DNA of 64,000 nucleotides from Chloroflexota bacterium (GTDB lineage Bacteria; Chloroflexota; Anaerolineae; Anaerolineales; Villigracilaceae): the NCBI GenBank assembly GCA_016235445.1, contig JACRLB010000018.1, positions 62,001 to 126,000 on the forward strand, read 5' to 3'. A model generated the notes under the pieces. The model did not search any database and was not told the DNA's origin. It saw nothing but the letters and a program-made list of their open reading frames with translations. The position numbers and the translations under genes were made by a program. This document shows, piece by piece, positions 34,167 through 42,707 of the stretch (the stretch's first letter is position 1; the number at the start of each line of letters is the position of its first letter).

Positions 34167-34732
34167 ATCTTCTCCGCCGCCTGAAATTCAACCTCACCTA
34201 CTTTGGCAAAGCGCCCTGGGATAGCGGCATCAGCCCGCCAGAACTTTATGATTTCATCACCAGCCACCCCGCCGCCCGCGCCATAGACATTGGCTGTGGC
34301 ACGGGCACAAACATCATCACACTTGCAAATGCAGGCTGGCAGGTGACAGGTTTCGACTTTGCTTCACGCGCCGTACAAATCGCAAAACGCAAATTGAAAC
34401 ACGCCGGCATTCAGGCAGATGTTTTTACCGACGACGCCATCCAAATGAAAAAAGTGCGCGGCCCATTCGAACTCGCCCTCGACCTCGGCTGTTTCCACGG
34501 CATTCAAAACAAAGCGGATTATCTGACTCAACTGACCCACATCCTCGTCCCCAACGGATTCTGGCTCATGTACGGATTCTTCAAACCCGCCCCGCTTCTC
34601 CCCCCGCCCGGGCTTGCTCCCTCTGACGTTGACATGATCTCAGCCCACGGCTTAACCCTCCTCTCCCGCACAGACGGCTTCGACAAACGCGAACGCCCCT
34701 CGGCATGGTTCCTGTATCAAAAACACTCGTGA
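34163..34732 (+). CDS. SAM-dependent methyltransferase
   Basis: 189 residues of a class I methyltransferase (PF13649/PF08241-like). Motif I is AIDIGCGTGTNIITLA (residues 40-55), motif II about VTGFDFASRAV, and ALDLGCFHGI follows as the post-motif strand. The length fits a small-molecule methyltransferase such as thiopurine/tellurite or halide types, but substrate is unknown. The ATG overlaps the stop of the thioredoxin-like gene by 4 bp, so the two are translationally coupled, meaning that readthrough or translation of that upstream frame matters for this gene too. Confidence 0.82.
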   Translation: MNLLRRLKFNLTYFGKAPWDSGISPPELYDFITSHPAARAIDIGCGTGTNIITLANAGWQVTGFDFASRAVQIAKRKLKHAGIQADVFTDDAIQMKKVRGPFELALDLGCFHGIQNKADYLTQLTHILVPNGFWLMYGFFKPAPLLPPPGLAPSDVDMISAHGLTLLSRTDGFDKRERPSAWFLYQKHS

Positions 34733-34747
34733 AATCCCTACGGGATT

Positions 34748-34816
34748 TTTTATTCATCCTTCATCCTTCATCATTCACCATTCATCTTTCATCATTCATC
34801 CTTCATCCCTCATCCT
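34748..34816. repeat. TTCATCC near-tandem heptamer repeat
   Basis: About nine units of TTCATCC/TTCATCA in a row between the methyltransferase and phosphatase-family genes. The same words are inside the HDAC-like and hemW genes. Confidence 0.7.
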
Positions 34817-34823
34817 TTCCCCC

Positions 34824-35738
34824 ATGAAAATCCTCTTCCTCTTTCTCGACGGCATCGGCCTCGGCGAAGACAACCCTGAGACGAATCCCTTCGTGCGCGC
34901 AAACATGCCTTATTTGGAATCTCTGCTTGGCGGCAAAAAACTGACGGCCAGCGCCGCCCCCTACGAAAATGAACATCTTTCATTAATGGCGGCAGACCCC
35001 AACCTCGGAGTCAAAGGATTACCCCAATCCGCCACGGGGCAGGCCGTTCTGCTCACGGGCATCAACATCCCCGCCGAGTTGGGCTATCACTACGGGCCGA
35101 AACCAAACCCCGAAGTTGCGCAATATTTGGATGGAGCAACCATATTTTCCAAAACAGTCAAAGCGGGTAAAAAAGCCGCCTTGCTAAATGCCTATCCCCC
35201 ACGCTACTTTGACGGAATCGATTCTGGCAAACGGCTTTACTCCGCAATTCCGCAGGCAGTGACAAATGCGGGGCTCCCCCTTTTCACACAGGATGATTTG
35301 TATTCAGGCCGCGCACTCTCCGCCGATTTCACAGGCCAAGGCTGGCGTGAATTTATGAAATTATCCGATTCGCCTTTATACCAATCAGAAGAAGCAGGCG
35401 CAAAACTCGCGGCGCTCGCCAAACAATATGATTTCTCCTTCTTCGAATATTGGGCCAGCGACTATGCAGGCCACAAACAGGATATGCCCTCGGCAACCCG
35501 TCAACTGGAGACATTCGATTCAGTGTTGAAAGGACTGCTCGAAGCGTGGCAGGCCGAAGAAGGTCTGATCGTGCTCACATCCGACCACGGCAACATGGAA
35601 GACTTATCCACACGCAAGCACACATCCGCACACGTTCCACTTTTATTATTTGGGGATAAAACAAATCAAACCGAATTTAAAACCATCACCGATCTTGCAG
35701 GCATTGCCCCCGCGATCAACTCACTCCTAAAAATATAA
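34824..35738 (+). CDS. Alkaline-phosphatase-superfamily metalloenzyme
   Basis: 304 residues. It begins LFLFLDGIGLGEDNPETNPF with the first metal-binding Asp, has the SATGQAVLLTG nucleophile loop (Thr 70 likely), EYWASDYAGHKQDM with Asp and His ligands, and TSDHGNMEDLSTRKHTSAHVP with the last Asp-His pair and His. The order matches the phosphopentomutase / iPGM-like branch of the metalloenzyme family (PF01676), though it is shorter than those. Substrate unknown. Its 3' end overlaps the convergent HEAT-repeat gene by 12 bp. Confidence 0.8.
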   Translation: MKILFLFLDGIGLGEDNPETNPFVRANMPYLESLLGGKKLTASAAPYENEHLSLMAADPNLGVKGLPQSATGQAVLLTGINIPAELGYHYGPKPNPEVAQYLDGATIFSKTVKAGKKAALLNAYPPRYFDGIDSGKRLYSAIPQAVTNAGLPLFTQDDLYSGRALSADFTGQGWREFMKLSDSPLYQSEEAGAKLAALAKQYDFSFFEYWASDYAGHKQDMPSATRQLETFDSVLKGLLEAWQAEEGLIVLTSDHGNMEDLSTRKHTSAHVPLLLFGDKTNQTEFKTITDLAGIAPAINSLLKI

Positions 35739-36866
35739 CTCAAGCATCTGCTTTGCCAGCGCAGACATTTCCCTATCCACACGGCTGGATGCAATCTCCT
35801 GCAAAACAGGGACGGCGCTTGAATCCTGCAACCTGCCCAGCGACTGCAACGCCTGCTTCTGCACGATGCGGTCAGGATCGCGCAGCATTTCGATCAACAG
35901 CGGAGCGACGCGGGCATCCGGGATTTGACTCAACCCGATGACAGCGTGTTCACGAACCGCCGCTTCGGGATGACGCAGCGCCTCACTCAACACGCCGATG
36001 GCTGGCGCGCCAAATTTGGCAAGCGCCTCCGCTGCGGCTTGACTCACTTCATGGTGCAAGTCGTAGACGGCCATGCCTAATTCATCCATTGCGCGGGCAT
36101 CTTTCAGATTCCCCAACACCATTGCCGCATATTTACGAACCGTCACTTCGCGGTCGCCCAGGGCTTCGATCAATGGCTCTACAACAGCGGAACCCATCTT
36201 TTCGATGGCATTCAACAAGACCTGCGCCGATTGTTCTTTTTCATACCACCAAAATGAATCGCGGAGGGCTTCCATCAAAAATGGAATTGCGGCGGGATGT
36301 TTCGTTTCACCCAATGTTTTTGCGGCGGCCTGGCGCACCTCGATCTTCGGGTCGTCCAGCAAAACACTTGTGATTTCATCGAAAGTGGAAGGGTCGCGAA
36401 AACTGCCAATGGCAACGCAAGCCGCAATGCGGACTTCATCATCCCTGTCTTTGAGCAGGGGAAACAAACTGGGAATGACTCGCGCATCACCGATAGTACC
36501 CAATGCGAAGGCGGCGCGTGAACGCACGGTGAAAAATTCGCCTTTCAGCGCATCGAGCAGGGCGGGGACGGCGGCTTTATCTTTGCTGATGGAAAATACT
36601 TCCGCAACCCGCCCGCGAACGAGGGGATGCGCGGTTGCGAGGGTATGTATCAGTTGGGGCGAAGCAGAGGGGATTCGGGAGAGAATCTGCTGGTAGATAG
36701 GGATCAGGCTCAAGTCTTGAGTCTGAAGCGCGTCGATCAATGGCGGCGCGGCATCTGCCCCCATCTTGATCAGTTCGCGCGCGGCAACATCCCGTTTGGC
36801 TGAATCTGCAAGTTGAACGATCAGCTTTTTTGCCTGTCCATGTTTTGAACCTGTCAACCAATCCAT
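35727..36866 (-). CDS. HEAT-repeat protein
   Basis: 379 residues made of about ten consecutive alpha-hairpin units of around 31 residues, for example AVPALLDALKGEFFTVRSRA, VIPSLFPLLKDRDDEVRIAA, AVVEPLIEALGDREVTVRKY and VAPLLIEMLRDPDRIVQKQA. No signal peptide and no catalytic motif. It is probably a cytosolic protein-binding scaffold; some family members are phycobilin lyase-like, but there is no evidence for that here. Convergent 12 bp overlap with the phosphatase-superfamily gene. Confidence 0.85.
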   Translation of the reverse strand: MDWLTGSKHGQAKKLIVQLADSAKRDVAARELIKMGADAAPPLIDALQTQDLSLIPIYQQILSRIPSASPQLIHTLATAHPLVRGRVAEVFSISKDKAAVPALLDALKGEFFTVRSRAAFALGTIGDARVIPSLFPLLKDRDDEVRIAACVAIGSFRDPSTFDEITSVLLDDPKIEVRQAAAKTLGETKHPAAIPFLMEALRDSFWWYEKEQSAQVLLNAIEKMGSAVVEPLIEALGDREVTVRKYAAMVLGNLKDARAMDELGMAVYDLHHEVSQAAAEALAKFGAPAIGVLSEALRHPEAAVREHAVIGLSQIPDARVAPLLIEMLRDPDRIVQKQALQSLGRLQDSSAVPVLQEIASSRVDREMSALAKQMLELYF

Positions 36867-36936
36867 AGAGCTATTTTACATTAAAAATAAAGAGTATATA
36901 ATTTGCCCGGGTTTATTCGCCCAAAAGGAGAGAATT

Positions 36937-37656
36937 ATGAAATTCAAAAGAGAATTTTTATTTGTGTTTGTTTTGATTTTTGCGATGCTGGCTTGTAATT
37001 TGCCCAACGGAAATTCGGGGGAATCTGAAATTACGGCCACGCCGCTGGCTCCCCTCCCCCCCACAAATACTGCGGCGCCAACAGTTGAAAACACTGCCAC
37101 AGCCGCCCCAACCGAAACGCAGATCGTGCCAACCCTGACGGTATCCATTCCCCCTGAAATTTCAATGATAAATAATTCCAATTGCCGCCTGGGGCCCAGC
37201 ACAAATTACAACGTCGTTGACCAGATCGCCAATTCAGAGGTGATGGATGTGATTGGCCGCGATGATAAAAATACCTGGTGGCAGGTGGTCAACGAGACGG
37301 GCAGGAAGTGCTGGATCTTCCACGAAAACGCAAGGCCAAATAGAGACTTCGCTGATTTACCAATCGGCGATGCGCCGCCCCTGCCGGGTAAGCCGTTAAA
37401 CTTTTCAGTGGTGGATCAAAGCTGTCAACCGGGGCCGAGGATTTTCACGGTGACTTTCAAGTGGTCGAGCGGCGGAGGGGAGACGGGCTATCGGATCTTC
37501 CGCGATGGAAAACAGATACTGGAATTAAATGCTTCCAAAACCGGGTTCAAGGATACCAAGGCCCCCTTTAACATCAACCTTGTCTACGAGTTGGCGGCGT
37601 TGAATGAAAACGGCATGTCGGAGAAGGCAACGCAGATCGTACCAGCATGTAAGTGA
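36937..37656 (+). CDS. Lipoprotein with SH3b and fibronectin-like domains (paralogue)
   Basis: 239 residues. The lipobox is FAMLAC (Cys 20). After a Thr/Pro linker (34-70), residues 80-130 form an SH3b domain (NSNCRLGPSTNYNVVDQIANS, WWQVVNETGRKCWIFHEN). Residues 150-239 look fibronectin-like (LNFSVVDQSCQP, FKWSSGGGETGYRIFRDG). It has the same order as the protein at 11370-12125. GGAG lies 7 nt before the ATG, and a strong terminator follows. Surface-exposed; ligand unknown. Confidence 0.78.
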   Translation: MKFKREFLFVFVLIFAMLACNLPNGNSGESEITATPLAPLPPTNTAAPTVENTATAAPTETQIVPTLTVSIPPEISMINNSNCRLGPSTNYNVVDQIANSEVMDVIGRDDKNTWWQVVNETGRKCWIFHENARPNRDFADLPIGDAPPLPGKPLNFSVVDQSCQPGPRIFTVTFKWSSGGGETGYRIFRDGKQILELNASKTGFKDTKAPFNINLVYELAALNENGMSEKATQIVPACK

Positions 37657-37657
37657 C

Positions 37658-37700
37658 GAAAGAGAACTCCCCGTCATATGGCGGGGAGTTCTCTTTCGTT
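37658..37700 (+). terminator. Intrinsic terminator
   Basis: GAAAGAGAACTCCCCG, loop, CGGGGAGTTCTCTTTC, then GTTT. Confidence 0.9.
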
Positions 37701-37725
37701 TGGGAAAAGCGTTCATTTTAGTAAC

Positions 37726-37913
37726 TCACCTTACGCAGTAGGGGCGATATCATACCCTTGTGGTACCCATCTACATTCTTGAAAACCTGATTGCGCAAAA
37801 GGTGGGTCGCCCTGTTCCCACGGCGCCTTCCCGCACTGGGCAACCCTCTCTTTTGGGACAAACCTCTTGTATTGCCCGGACGGGTTGCCCCTACTGAATA
37901 TCGCGTACTGTGA
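37726..37913. mobile_element. MITE-like element, TCACCTTACGC family (copy C, degenerate right end)
   Basis: 188 bp with left end TCACCTTACGC (37726-37736) and right end inverted TCACAGTACGC (37903-37913). The flanks TTTAGTAAC and ATCAGTAAG share AGTAA. Inside, CAGTAGGGGCGA on the left pairs with GGGTTGCCCCTACTG on the right. It fills most of the gap before the dehydrogenase operon. Confidence 0.5.
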
Positions 37914-37966
37914 ATCAGTAAGTTATTTTTTTCACCAAGTTTTCAACCCTCAAAACCTATCAGGCT

Positions 37967-37997
37967 TTGAAATCGGATGAATTTTCTCTGATATAAT
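37967..37997 (+). promoter_or_regulatory. Probable promoter of the 2-oxoacid dehydrogenase operon
   Basis: -35 TTGAAA (37967-37972), 19-nt spacer, -10 TATAAT (37992-37997). The leader to the ATG at 38118 contains an imperfect hairpin (ACCTAAGTGT / ACACGTTAGGT, 38050-38073). Confidence 0.5.
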
Positions 37998-38117
37998 CCC
38001 CGACTCGGTTGTCCCAAGCCATAACGTTAAAACAATTTTGGTGTTTCCTACCTAAGTGTAAAAACACGTTAGGTGCGCCTCTTGACGCGCGAAATCTTTA
38101 TCGGAGCTTATAAAAGA

Positions 38118-39074
38118 ATGAAGAAAGAACAATATTTAAACCTGTACTACCAAATGGTTCTCATCCGCCGTTTGGAAGAACGCGGCGCGGAGTTGTATCA
38201 GGTCGGCAAGATCGGCGGCTTCATGCACCTGTACATTGGGCAGGAAGCTGTCAGCACAGGATTGATTGCGGCGCGTGAACCGCGTGACCGCGTGATCACT
38301 GCCTATCGCGATCATGGTGTGGCGTTGAATTGCGGCATCTCTGCAAATGAAGTGATGGCGGAATTGCTAGGCAAAGCCACGGGCATGTCGAAGGGCAAGG
38401 GCGGTTCGATGCACATGGCAGATACATCCAGGAACATGTGGGGCGGACACGCCATCGTGGGCGGTCACCTCCCCATCGCTTCTGGGTTTGCCATCGGCGA
38501 TCAATATGCGGGCAACGATAACATCACGATCTGTATGTTCGGCGATGGCGCGACCAACATCGGTTATTTCCATGAGGCGTTGAATATTTCAAAAATCTGG
38601 AATCTGCGTGTGCTGTGGGTTTGTGAAAACAATCAGTACGGCATGGGCACCGCAGTGGACCGCGCTTCGGCTGTGACGGAAATCCGCCAGAAGGCGGAAG
38701 GCTACGGTATGAAGAACGGTCAAGTGGACGGCATGGATGTGACAAAAGTCTATGAAGCCGCAATGGAAGCTATGAAATTCGTCCGCGAATCGAGCCAGCC
38801 TTATTTGCTTGAAATTGACACGTATCGCTTCCGCGGTCACTCCATGGGCGACCCCGAACGCTACCGCAAAGCGGAAGAAGTGAAGAAGTGGCAGGAGAAT
38901 GATCCCATCGGAATTTTCAACAGGTATCTTTTGGAAAAGAAGCTCGCCACCCGTAAGGCTTTGGATGAGATCGAAGCGCGTGTGGAAGAGGAAGTTGCGA
39001 AGGCGGTTGAGTTCGCCGAGGCATCCCCTGAGCCTGCGATGGAAGAATTGTTTACGGATATTTACGCGGATTAA
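38118..39074 (+). CDS. pdhA: Pyruvate/2-oxoacid dehydrogenase E1 component, alpha subunit
   Basis: 318 residues from ATG 38118 with GGAG upstream. E1-alpha (PF00676) features: IGGFMHLYIGQEAV, GHAIVGGHLPIASGFA, and the thiamine diphosphate motif GDGATNIGYFHEALNISKIWN (GDG to NN) cut here at GDGATNIGYFHEA, followed by CENNQYGMGT. It decarboxylates the 2-oxo acid and reduces the lipoyl group of E2. The high similarity of the GKGGSMHMAD segment to AcoA leaves pyruvate or acetoin as substrate. First gene of pdhABC; no E3 gene is in the window. Confidence 0.9.
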   Translation: MKKEQYLNLYYQMVLIRRLEERGAELYQVGKIGGFMHLYIGQEAVSTGLIAAREPRDRVITAYRDHGVALNCGISANEVMAELLGKATGMSKGKGGSMHMADTSRNMWGGHAIVGGHLPIASGFAIGDQYAGNDNITICMFGDGATNIGYFHEALNISKIWNLRVLWVCENNQYGMGTAVDRASAVTEIRQKAEGYGMKNGQVDGMDVTKVYEAAMEAMKFVRESSQPYLLEIDTYRFRGHSMGDPERYRKAEEVKKWQENDPIGIFNRYLLEKKLATRKALDEIEARVEEEVAKAVEFAEASPEPAMEELFTDIYAD

Positions 39075-39077
39075 TTA

Positions 39078-39146
39078 ACCACAAAGGAGACAAAGGGTCA
39101 CAAAGGTTTTCCTTCGTGTACCTTTGTGACCCTTCGTGGTAAAGGA
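39078..39146. repeat. CACAAAGG palindrome between pdhA and pdhB
   Basis: AACCACAAAGGAGACAAAGG on the left pairs with CCTTTGTGACCCTTCGTGGT on the right, forming a long stem in the intercistronic mRNA. It may act as a processing or stability element. The same family occurs at 42100-42178, 23312-23386 and 46020-46120. Confidence 0.7.
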
Positions 39147-39154
39147 ATTACAAC

Positions 39155-40129
39155 ATGGCAAAAATCACAATGCGCGAGGCGATCTCGCAGGCTCTTATGG
39201 AAGAAATGGACCGTGACCCCGCAGTCTTTATTATGGGTGAAGAGGTCGGCGTTTGGGGCGGCACGTATGCCGTCACCAAAGGTTTCTACGATAAATACGG
39301 CGCGATGCGCGTCAAAGATACGCCCATCGCGGAAAACGCCATCATCGGCGGAGCGATTGGCGCGGCGATGGTCGGTCAACGTCCGATTGCAGAATTGATG
39401 ACCATCAACTTTGGTTTCTCGGCAATGGATTACATCGTTAATCAAGCGCCCAAACTGCATTATATGTTTGGCGGACAGTTCACATTACCTTTGGTGATTC
39501 GCGCTGTCGGCGGCGGCGGGCGTCAACTCGGCGCCACGCACTCGCAGACCCCGGATGCGATCTTCGCGCATTTCCCCGGCTTGAAAGTTGTCAGCCCCGG
39601 GACACCGGAAGATGCGAAGGGATTGCTCAAATCAGCGATCAGGTCGAATGACCCGATTCTTTTCATCGAACATGCAACCATGTACCAAGTCCGCGGTGAA
39701 GTGCCTGAGGGCGAGTACACCATCCCGATTGGCAAATCAAAAATCCAGCGCACTGGGAAAGATGTCACCATCGTCACGTATTGCAAAGGGCTTGAGCTTT
39801 CGATGAAGGCGGCGGAAGAATTATCAAAAGAAGGCATCGAAGTTGAAGTCGTTGACCTGCGCACCCTGCGCCCGCTCGACATGGAACCTGTTTTGGAATC
39901 GTTCAAGAAAACAAATCGCGCAGTCGTCGTCGAAGAAGGATGGAAATCCTACGGCGTCGGCAGTGAAATCGTCAGCCGCATTTACGAAGAAGCATTCGAT
40001 TACGTCGACGCGCCCATCATCCGCGTGGCGCAAAAAGAAGTACCGCTCCCCTACAACCGCGCGCTCGAACAAGCCGCGCTCCCGCAGGTGGCCGACATCA
40101 CCGCGGCGGTAAAGGAGGTTTTGAAATAA
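39155..40129 (+). CDS. pdhB: Pyruvate/2-oxoacid dehydrogenase E1 component, beta subunit
   Basis: 324 residues, full length for E1-beta (PF02779 + PF02780). It opens ITMREAISQALMEEMDRDP, has FIMGEEVGVWGGTYAVTKG, TPIAENAIIGGAIGAAMVG, MTINFGFSAMDYIVNQAPKL, and the C-terminal transketolase domain with VVDLRTLRPLDMEPVLES and VEEGWKSYGVGSE. It forms a heterotetramer with the alpha subunit. The TAA stop shares a base with the ATG of the E2 gene (TAATG), so E2 is coupled to it. Confidence 0.93.
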   Translation: MAKITMREAISQALMEEMDRDPAVFIMGEEVGVWGGTYAVTKGFYDKYGAMRVKDTPIAENAIIGGAIGAAMVGQRPIAELMTINFGFSAMDYIVNQAPKLHYMFGGQFTLPLVIRAVGGGGRQLGATHSQTPDAIFAHFPGLKVVSPGTPEDAKGLLKSAIRSNDPILFIEHATMYQVRGEVPEGEYTIPIGKSKIQRTGKDVTIVTYCKGLELSMKAAEELSKEGIEVEVVDLRTLRPLDMEPVLESFKKTNRAVVVEEGWKSYGVGSEIVSRIYEEAFDYVDAPIIRVAQKEVPLPYNRALEQAALPQVADITAAVKEVLK

Positions 40130-41385
40130 TGGCTGAAACAATTTCCATGCCCAAACTCGGCTTTGACATGGCTGAGGGTTTGCTCGTCCGCTGGGTCAAG
40201 CAGGTTGGCGAGACCATCAACAAAGGCGATGTGCTTGCTGAAATCGAAACCGATAAAGCCACCGTTGAAGTTGAATCTTCCGCGAGCGGCGTTGTCTTGC
40301 AATTGATCGTTGACCAGGGTACGATGGTTCCTGTCAATGCGCCGATTGCGATTGTGGGACAGGCAGGGGAAGCAGTGCAGAATGCGGAAGGCAGAATGCA
40401 GAATGTGGATGAAAAACCTGCGCCTCAGACTCAACCGACAGTTGATGCTGTTTCTCAACTATCATCTACGCCGCAAACTTCAGTCTCCAATCTCCAGTCT
40501 CCAGTTGTCAAAGCATCGCCTCTCGCCAAAAAAGTTGCCCGCGACCAAAAAGTGGACTTGTCCCACATCCAAGGCACTGGCCCCGGCGGGCGCATCATTC
40601 GTCGTGACATCGAAGCGGCGTTGAGCAGTGGTCAGTCATCAGTGAGCAGTAAACAGTCCGCTCAACCAATCACCAATTACCAATCTCCAATTACAAATTA
40701 CAACGACACCATCGTTCCCACCACCAAACTCCGCCAAGCCATCGGGCGCAGACTGGTCGAGTCCAAGACAACCATCCCGCATTTTTATGTAACTCACGAA
40801 TTCAAAATGGACGCGTTGATGGACATGCGCAAGCAGGTCAATGCGTATTTGCCCGATAACGAAAAAGTATCGGTCAATGACTTTATTCTCAAAGGCGTGG
40901 CGTTGTCGCTGAGTCAATTCCCCAATTTGAATGCGACTCTCAAAGGCAATGAGATCGTCCAGTTCGGACATGTCAATGTCGGGGTGGCAGTCACCGTCCC
41001 CGGCGGATTGATGACCGTCGTCGTCAAAGACACAGACCACAAGACATTGCGCCAGATTTCGAGCGAAGTCAAAACCATGGCGGCCCGCGCCCGCGAAGGC
41101 AAGGTCAAGCCTGATGATGTGGATGGCTCGACCTTCTCCACCTCCAATTTGGGAATGTACGATGTCGAAGAATTCATCGCCATCATCAACCCTCCCGAAG
41201 CAGGAATTTTGGCGATTTCATCCGCAAGAGAAATCCCTGTTGTAGAAAATGGTGAGTTGAAGGTAGGTTGGCGAATGAAGGCAACAATATCAGTAGACCA
41301 CCGCGTCAGCGACGGAGCCGAAGCCGCCCAGTTCATGCAAGCGCTGGCGAGGTTCCTCGAAAATCCCGTCAGGATGCTGGTGTAA
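40129..41385 (+). CDS. pdhC: Dihydrolipoamide acyltransferase E2
   Basis: 418 residues. One lipoyl domain (1-78) with the lipoyl lysine in EIETDKATVEVES, a linker, a peripheral-subunit-binding domain near 130-166 (ASPLAKKVARDQKVDLSHIQGTG cut here: SPLAKKVARDQ, GTGPGGRIIRRDIE), and the catalytic domain 190-418 ending in the HxxxDG-type DHRVSDGAEAAQFM. It passes the acyl group to CoA. Both linkers are repeat-derived: QNAEGRMQNVDEK from CAGAATGC words and SSVSSKQSAQPITNYQSP from AACAGTCC and CCAATTACC words. Confidence 0.93.
   Translation: MAETISMPKLGFDMAEGLLVRWVKQVGETINKGDVLAEIETDKATVEVESSASGVVLQLIVDQGTMVPVNAPIAIVGQAGEAVQNAEGRMQNVDEKPAPQTQPTVDAVSQLSSTPQTSVSNLQSPVVKASPLAKKVARDQKVDLSHIQGTGPGGRIIRRDIEAALSSGQSSVSSKQSAQPITNYQSPITNYNDTIVPTTKLRQAIGRRLVESKTTIPHFYVTHEFKMDALMDMRKQVNAYLPDNEKVSVNDFILKGVALSLSQFPNLNATLKGNEIVQFGHVNVGVAVTVPGGLMTVVVKDTDHKTLRQISSEVKTMAARAREGKVKPDDVDGSTFSTSNLGMYDVEEFIAIINPPEAGILAISSAREIPVVENGELKVGWRMKATISVDHRVSDGAEAAQFMQALARFLENPVRMLV
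40618..40702 (+). repeat. Repeat words in the pdhC linker
   Basis: CAGTCATCAGTGAGCAGTAA, then AATCACCAATTACCAATC words, in the flexible linker before the catalytic domain. The same words are found in intergenic DNA at 14610-14699 and 51030-51048. Confidence 0.55.
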
Positions 41386-41391
41386 AAAGAA

Positions 41392-41428
41392 AAACTTCCG
41401 AAGTCTTTTGACTTCGGAAGTTTTTTAT
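41392..41428. terminator. Intrinsic terminator, bidirectional
   Basis: AAAACTTCCGAAGTC, loop TTTT, GACTTCGGAAGTTTT between the convergent pdhC and TMEM175-like genes. Confidence 0.9.
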
Positions 41429-41456
41429 CGTTTCAAAAAAATCGGGCTGTTTCGTT

Positions 41457-42074
41457 CTACTCTTCCAGCGGAGAGTCCGCTGTTTTTGAGTTCATAAAGA
41501 AATAAGCCAGTTGCAACAAAACCAACATCGCCAGCGCGGCGGGCGGATAGATCAACGCCAGAACAACCGCGGCGCCATAAAGCGCAAGCCCGTAGACGCC
41601 CGTCTGCATATATTCCTTTTTGCGTTCAGCAAGCGACGTAGTTTCCTCCGCAAGATTCGTGCGGACGAGCGCGTACTGCCACATCATCGAAAAGGCAAAA
41701 CCCGCCAGCAAAAGATTGAAAGCGTACATCGCAACCACGAAACGGTCGAAGGGATAATCGCCGACGAAGCCCGTGGTAAACGGAACGACGCTCAGGAAGA
41801 ACAGCAAAAGATTGTTGTGCCAGAGCAAACGCCATGTGGCGTGTTTGATGCGATGAAAAAAGCTGTGATGATTAACCCAAAAAATTGCAACGGTGAAAAA
41901 ACTAAAAGCAAAGCCGATGAGTTTGGGAATGAGCGGGGTCATCACCGCCAGAAAACCCGCGAGGGTATGTTCTTCAAATTCGGGAATTTTAATTTCAAGC
42001 ACAAGCAGGGTGACGATGATCGCAATCACGCCGTCGCTGAAAGCTTCGATACGATTGGTGGAGGGGAGTTTCAT
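41457..42074 (-). CDS. TMEM175-like (DUF1211) potassium channel family protein
   Basis: 205 residues from ATG 42074 (AAGGATAACTCC upstream); a frame open to 42284 is repeat-derived. The opening TNRIEAFSDGVIAIIVTLLVLEI has the RxxxFSDG motif that lines the TMEM175 pore. Six membrane helices can be counted to about residue 195, with NHHSFFHRI after helix 3, as in bacterial two-fold channels (PF06736). It should form tetrameric potassium-selective leak channels. A CACAAAGG palindrome lies just upstream of its start. Confidence 0.88.
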   Translation of the reverse strand: MKLPSTNRIEAFSDGVIAIIVTLLVLEIKIPEFEEHTLAGFLAVMTPLIPKLIGFAFSFFTVAIFWVNHHSFFHRIKHATWRLLWHNNLLLFFLSVVPFTTGFVGDYPFDRFVVAMYAFNLLLAGFAFSMMWQYALVRTNLAEETTSLAERKKEYMQTGVYGLALYGAAVVLALIYPPAALAMLVLLQLAYFFMNSKTADSPLEE

Positions 42075-42099
42075 GGAGTTATCCTTTATAAAATCATTA

Positions 42100-42178
42100 A
42101 ACACGAAGGACACAAAGGTCACGAAGGAATTCCAAAAAAGGTTTTCCTTTGTGTACTTCGTGTCCTTTGTGTTTAAGA
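42100..42178. repeat. CACGAAGG / CACAAAGG palindrome
   Basis: AAACACGAAGGACACAAAGG on the left pairs with CCTTTGTGTACTTCGTGTCC on the right, around an AATTCC centre. It lies between the TMEM175-like and SnoaL-like genes and would appear in their shared mRNA if they are cotranscribed. Confidence 0.7.
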
Positions 42179-42187
42179 AATAATTTC

Positions 42188-42625
42188 TTATTTCTTCTTG
42201 AACATCACACCAAAGATGGCATAGCCCAGCAATGTACCCGCGCCCATCTGAGTCATCGTGCCGAGCAGGTCGGTGGTCTGCCATTCTTGAATAACTTTAT
42301 CGCCCTTGATCTTGCGCATGAAAATGCCGCCGATCTCGAGGTTTTTATTCGTGGCAGCCGCGCCCATGAAATTACCCGTGTGCTTGCTGGTGGTGATGAA
42401 TCGAATGCTGACCGTGTCGCCTTCGTTGATCACATGCGTAAATTCCATGTTCATGTTGCTGAAAGCGGCCTTCATGCCTTTCATGAAATCAATATATTGC
42501 TTTTTGTTGAAATGCATTCCGTCGCCCGTGTACGTGAAATCGTCGGACAGAATTCCATTCAACTTATCCCATTCTCCGTTGAGGATGGCTTTCGAGACAC
42601 TTAACGCTACTTCTTTTTGTTCCAT
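42188..42625 (-). CDS. SnoaL-like / NTF2-fold protein
   Basis: 145 residues of the NTF2-like fold: helix ALSVSKAILNGEWDKLNGIL, then DDFTYTGDGMHFNKKQYIDFMKGM, the strand FTHVINEGDTVSIRFITTSKH, and GGIFMRKIKGDKVIQEW, matching ester-cyclase-like SnoaL (PF07366). AGGAG is well placed. Such proteins may be small-molecule cyclases, isomerases or binding proteins; substrate not predictable. It is preceded by the ABM monooxygenase-like gene on the same strand across 80 bp. Confidence 0.8.
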   Translation of the reverse strand: MEQKEVALSVSKAILNGEWDKLNGILSDDFTYTGDGMHFNKKQYIDFMKGMKAAFSNMNMEFTHVINEGDTVSIRFITTSKHTGNFMGAAATNKNLEIGGIFMRKIKGDKVIQEWQTTDLLGTMTQMGAGTLLGYAIFGVMFKKK

Positions 42626-42707
42626 TTTATATTCTCCTGTTTTGATTTTTGATTATTTATAGATTTCGGAAGTCCCGAAATCTGGATACCCATCACGCTT
42701 CTTTTTC

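Noticed and set aside
34748-34816. Possible CRISPR or regulatory array in the TTCATCC repeats
   Set aside because: Heptamers are contiguous and the same words occur in coding loops; no spacer structure.
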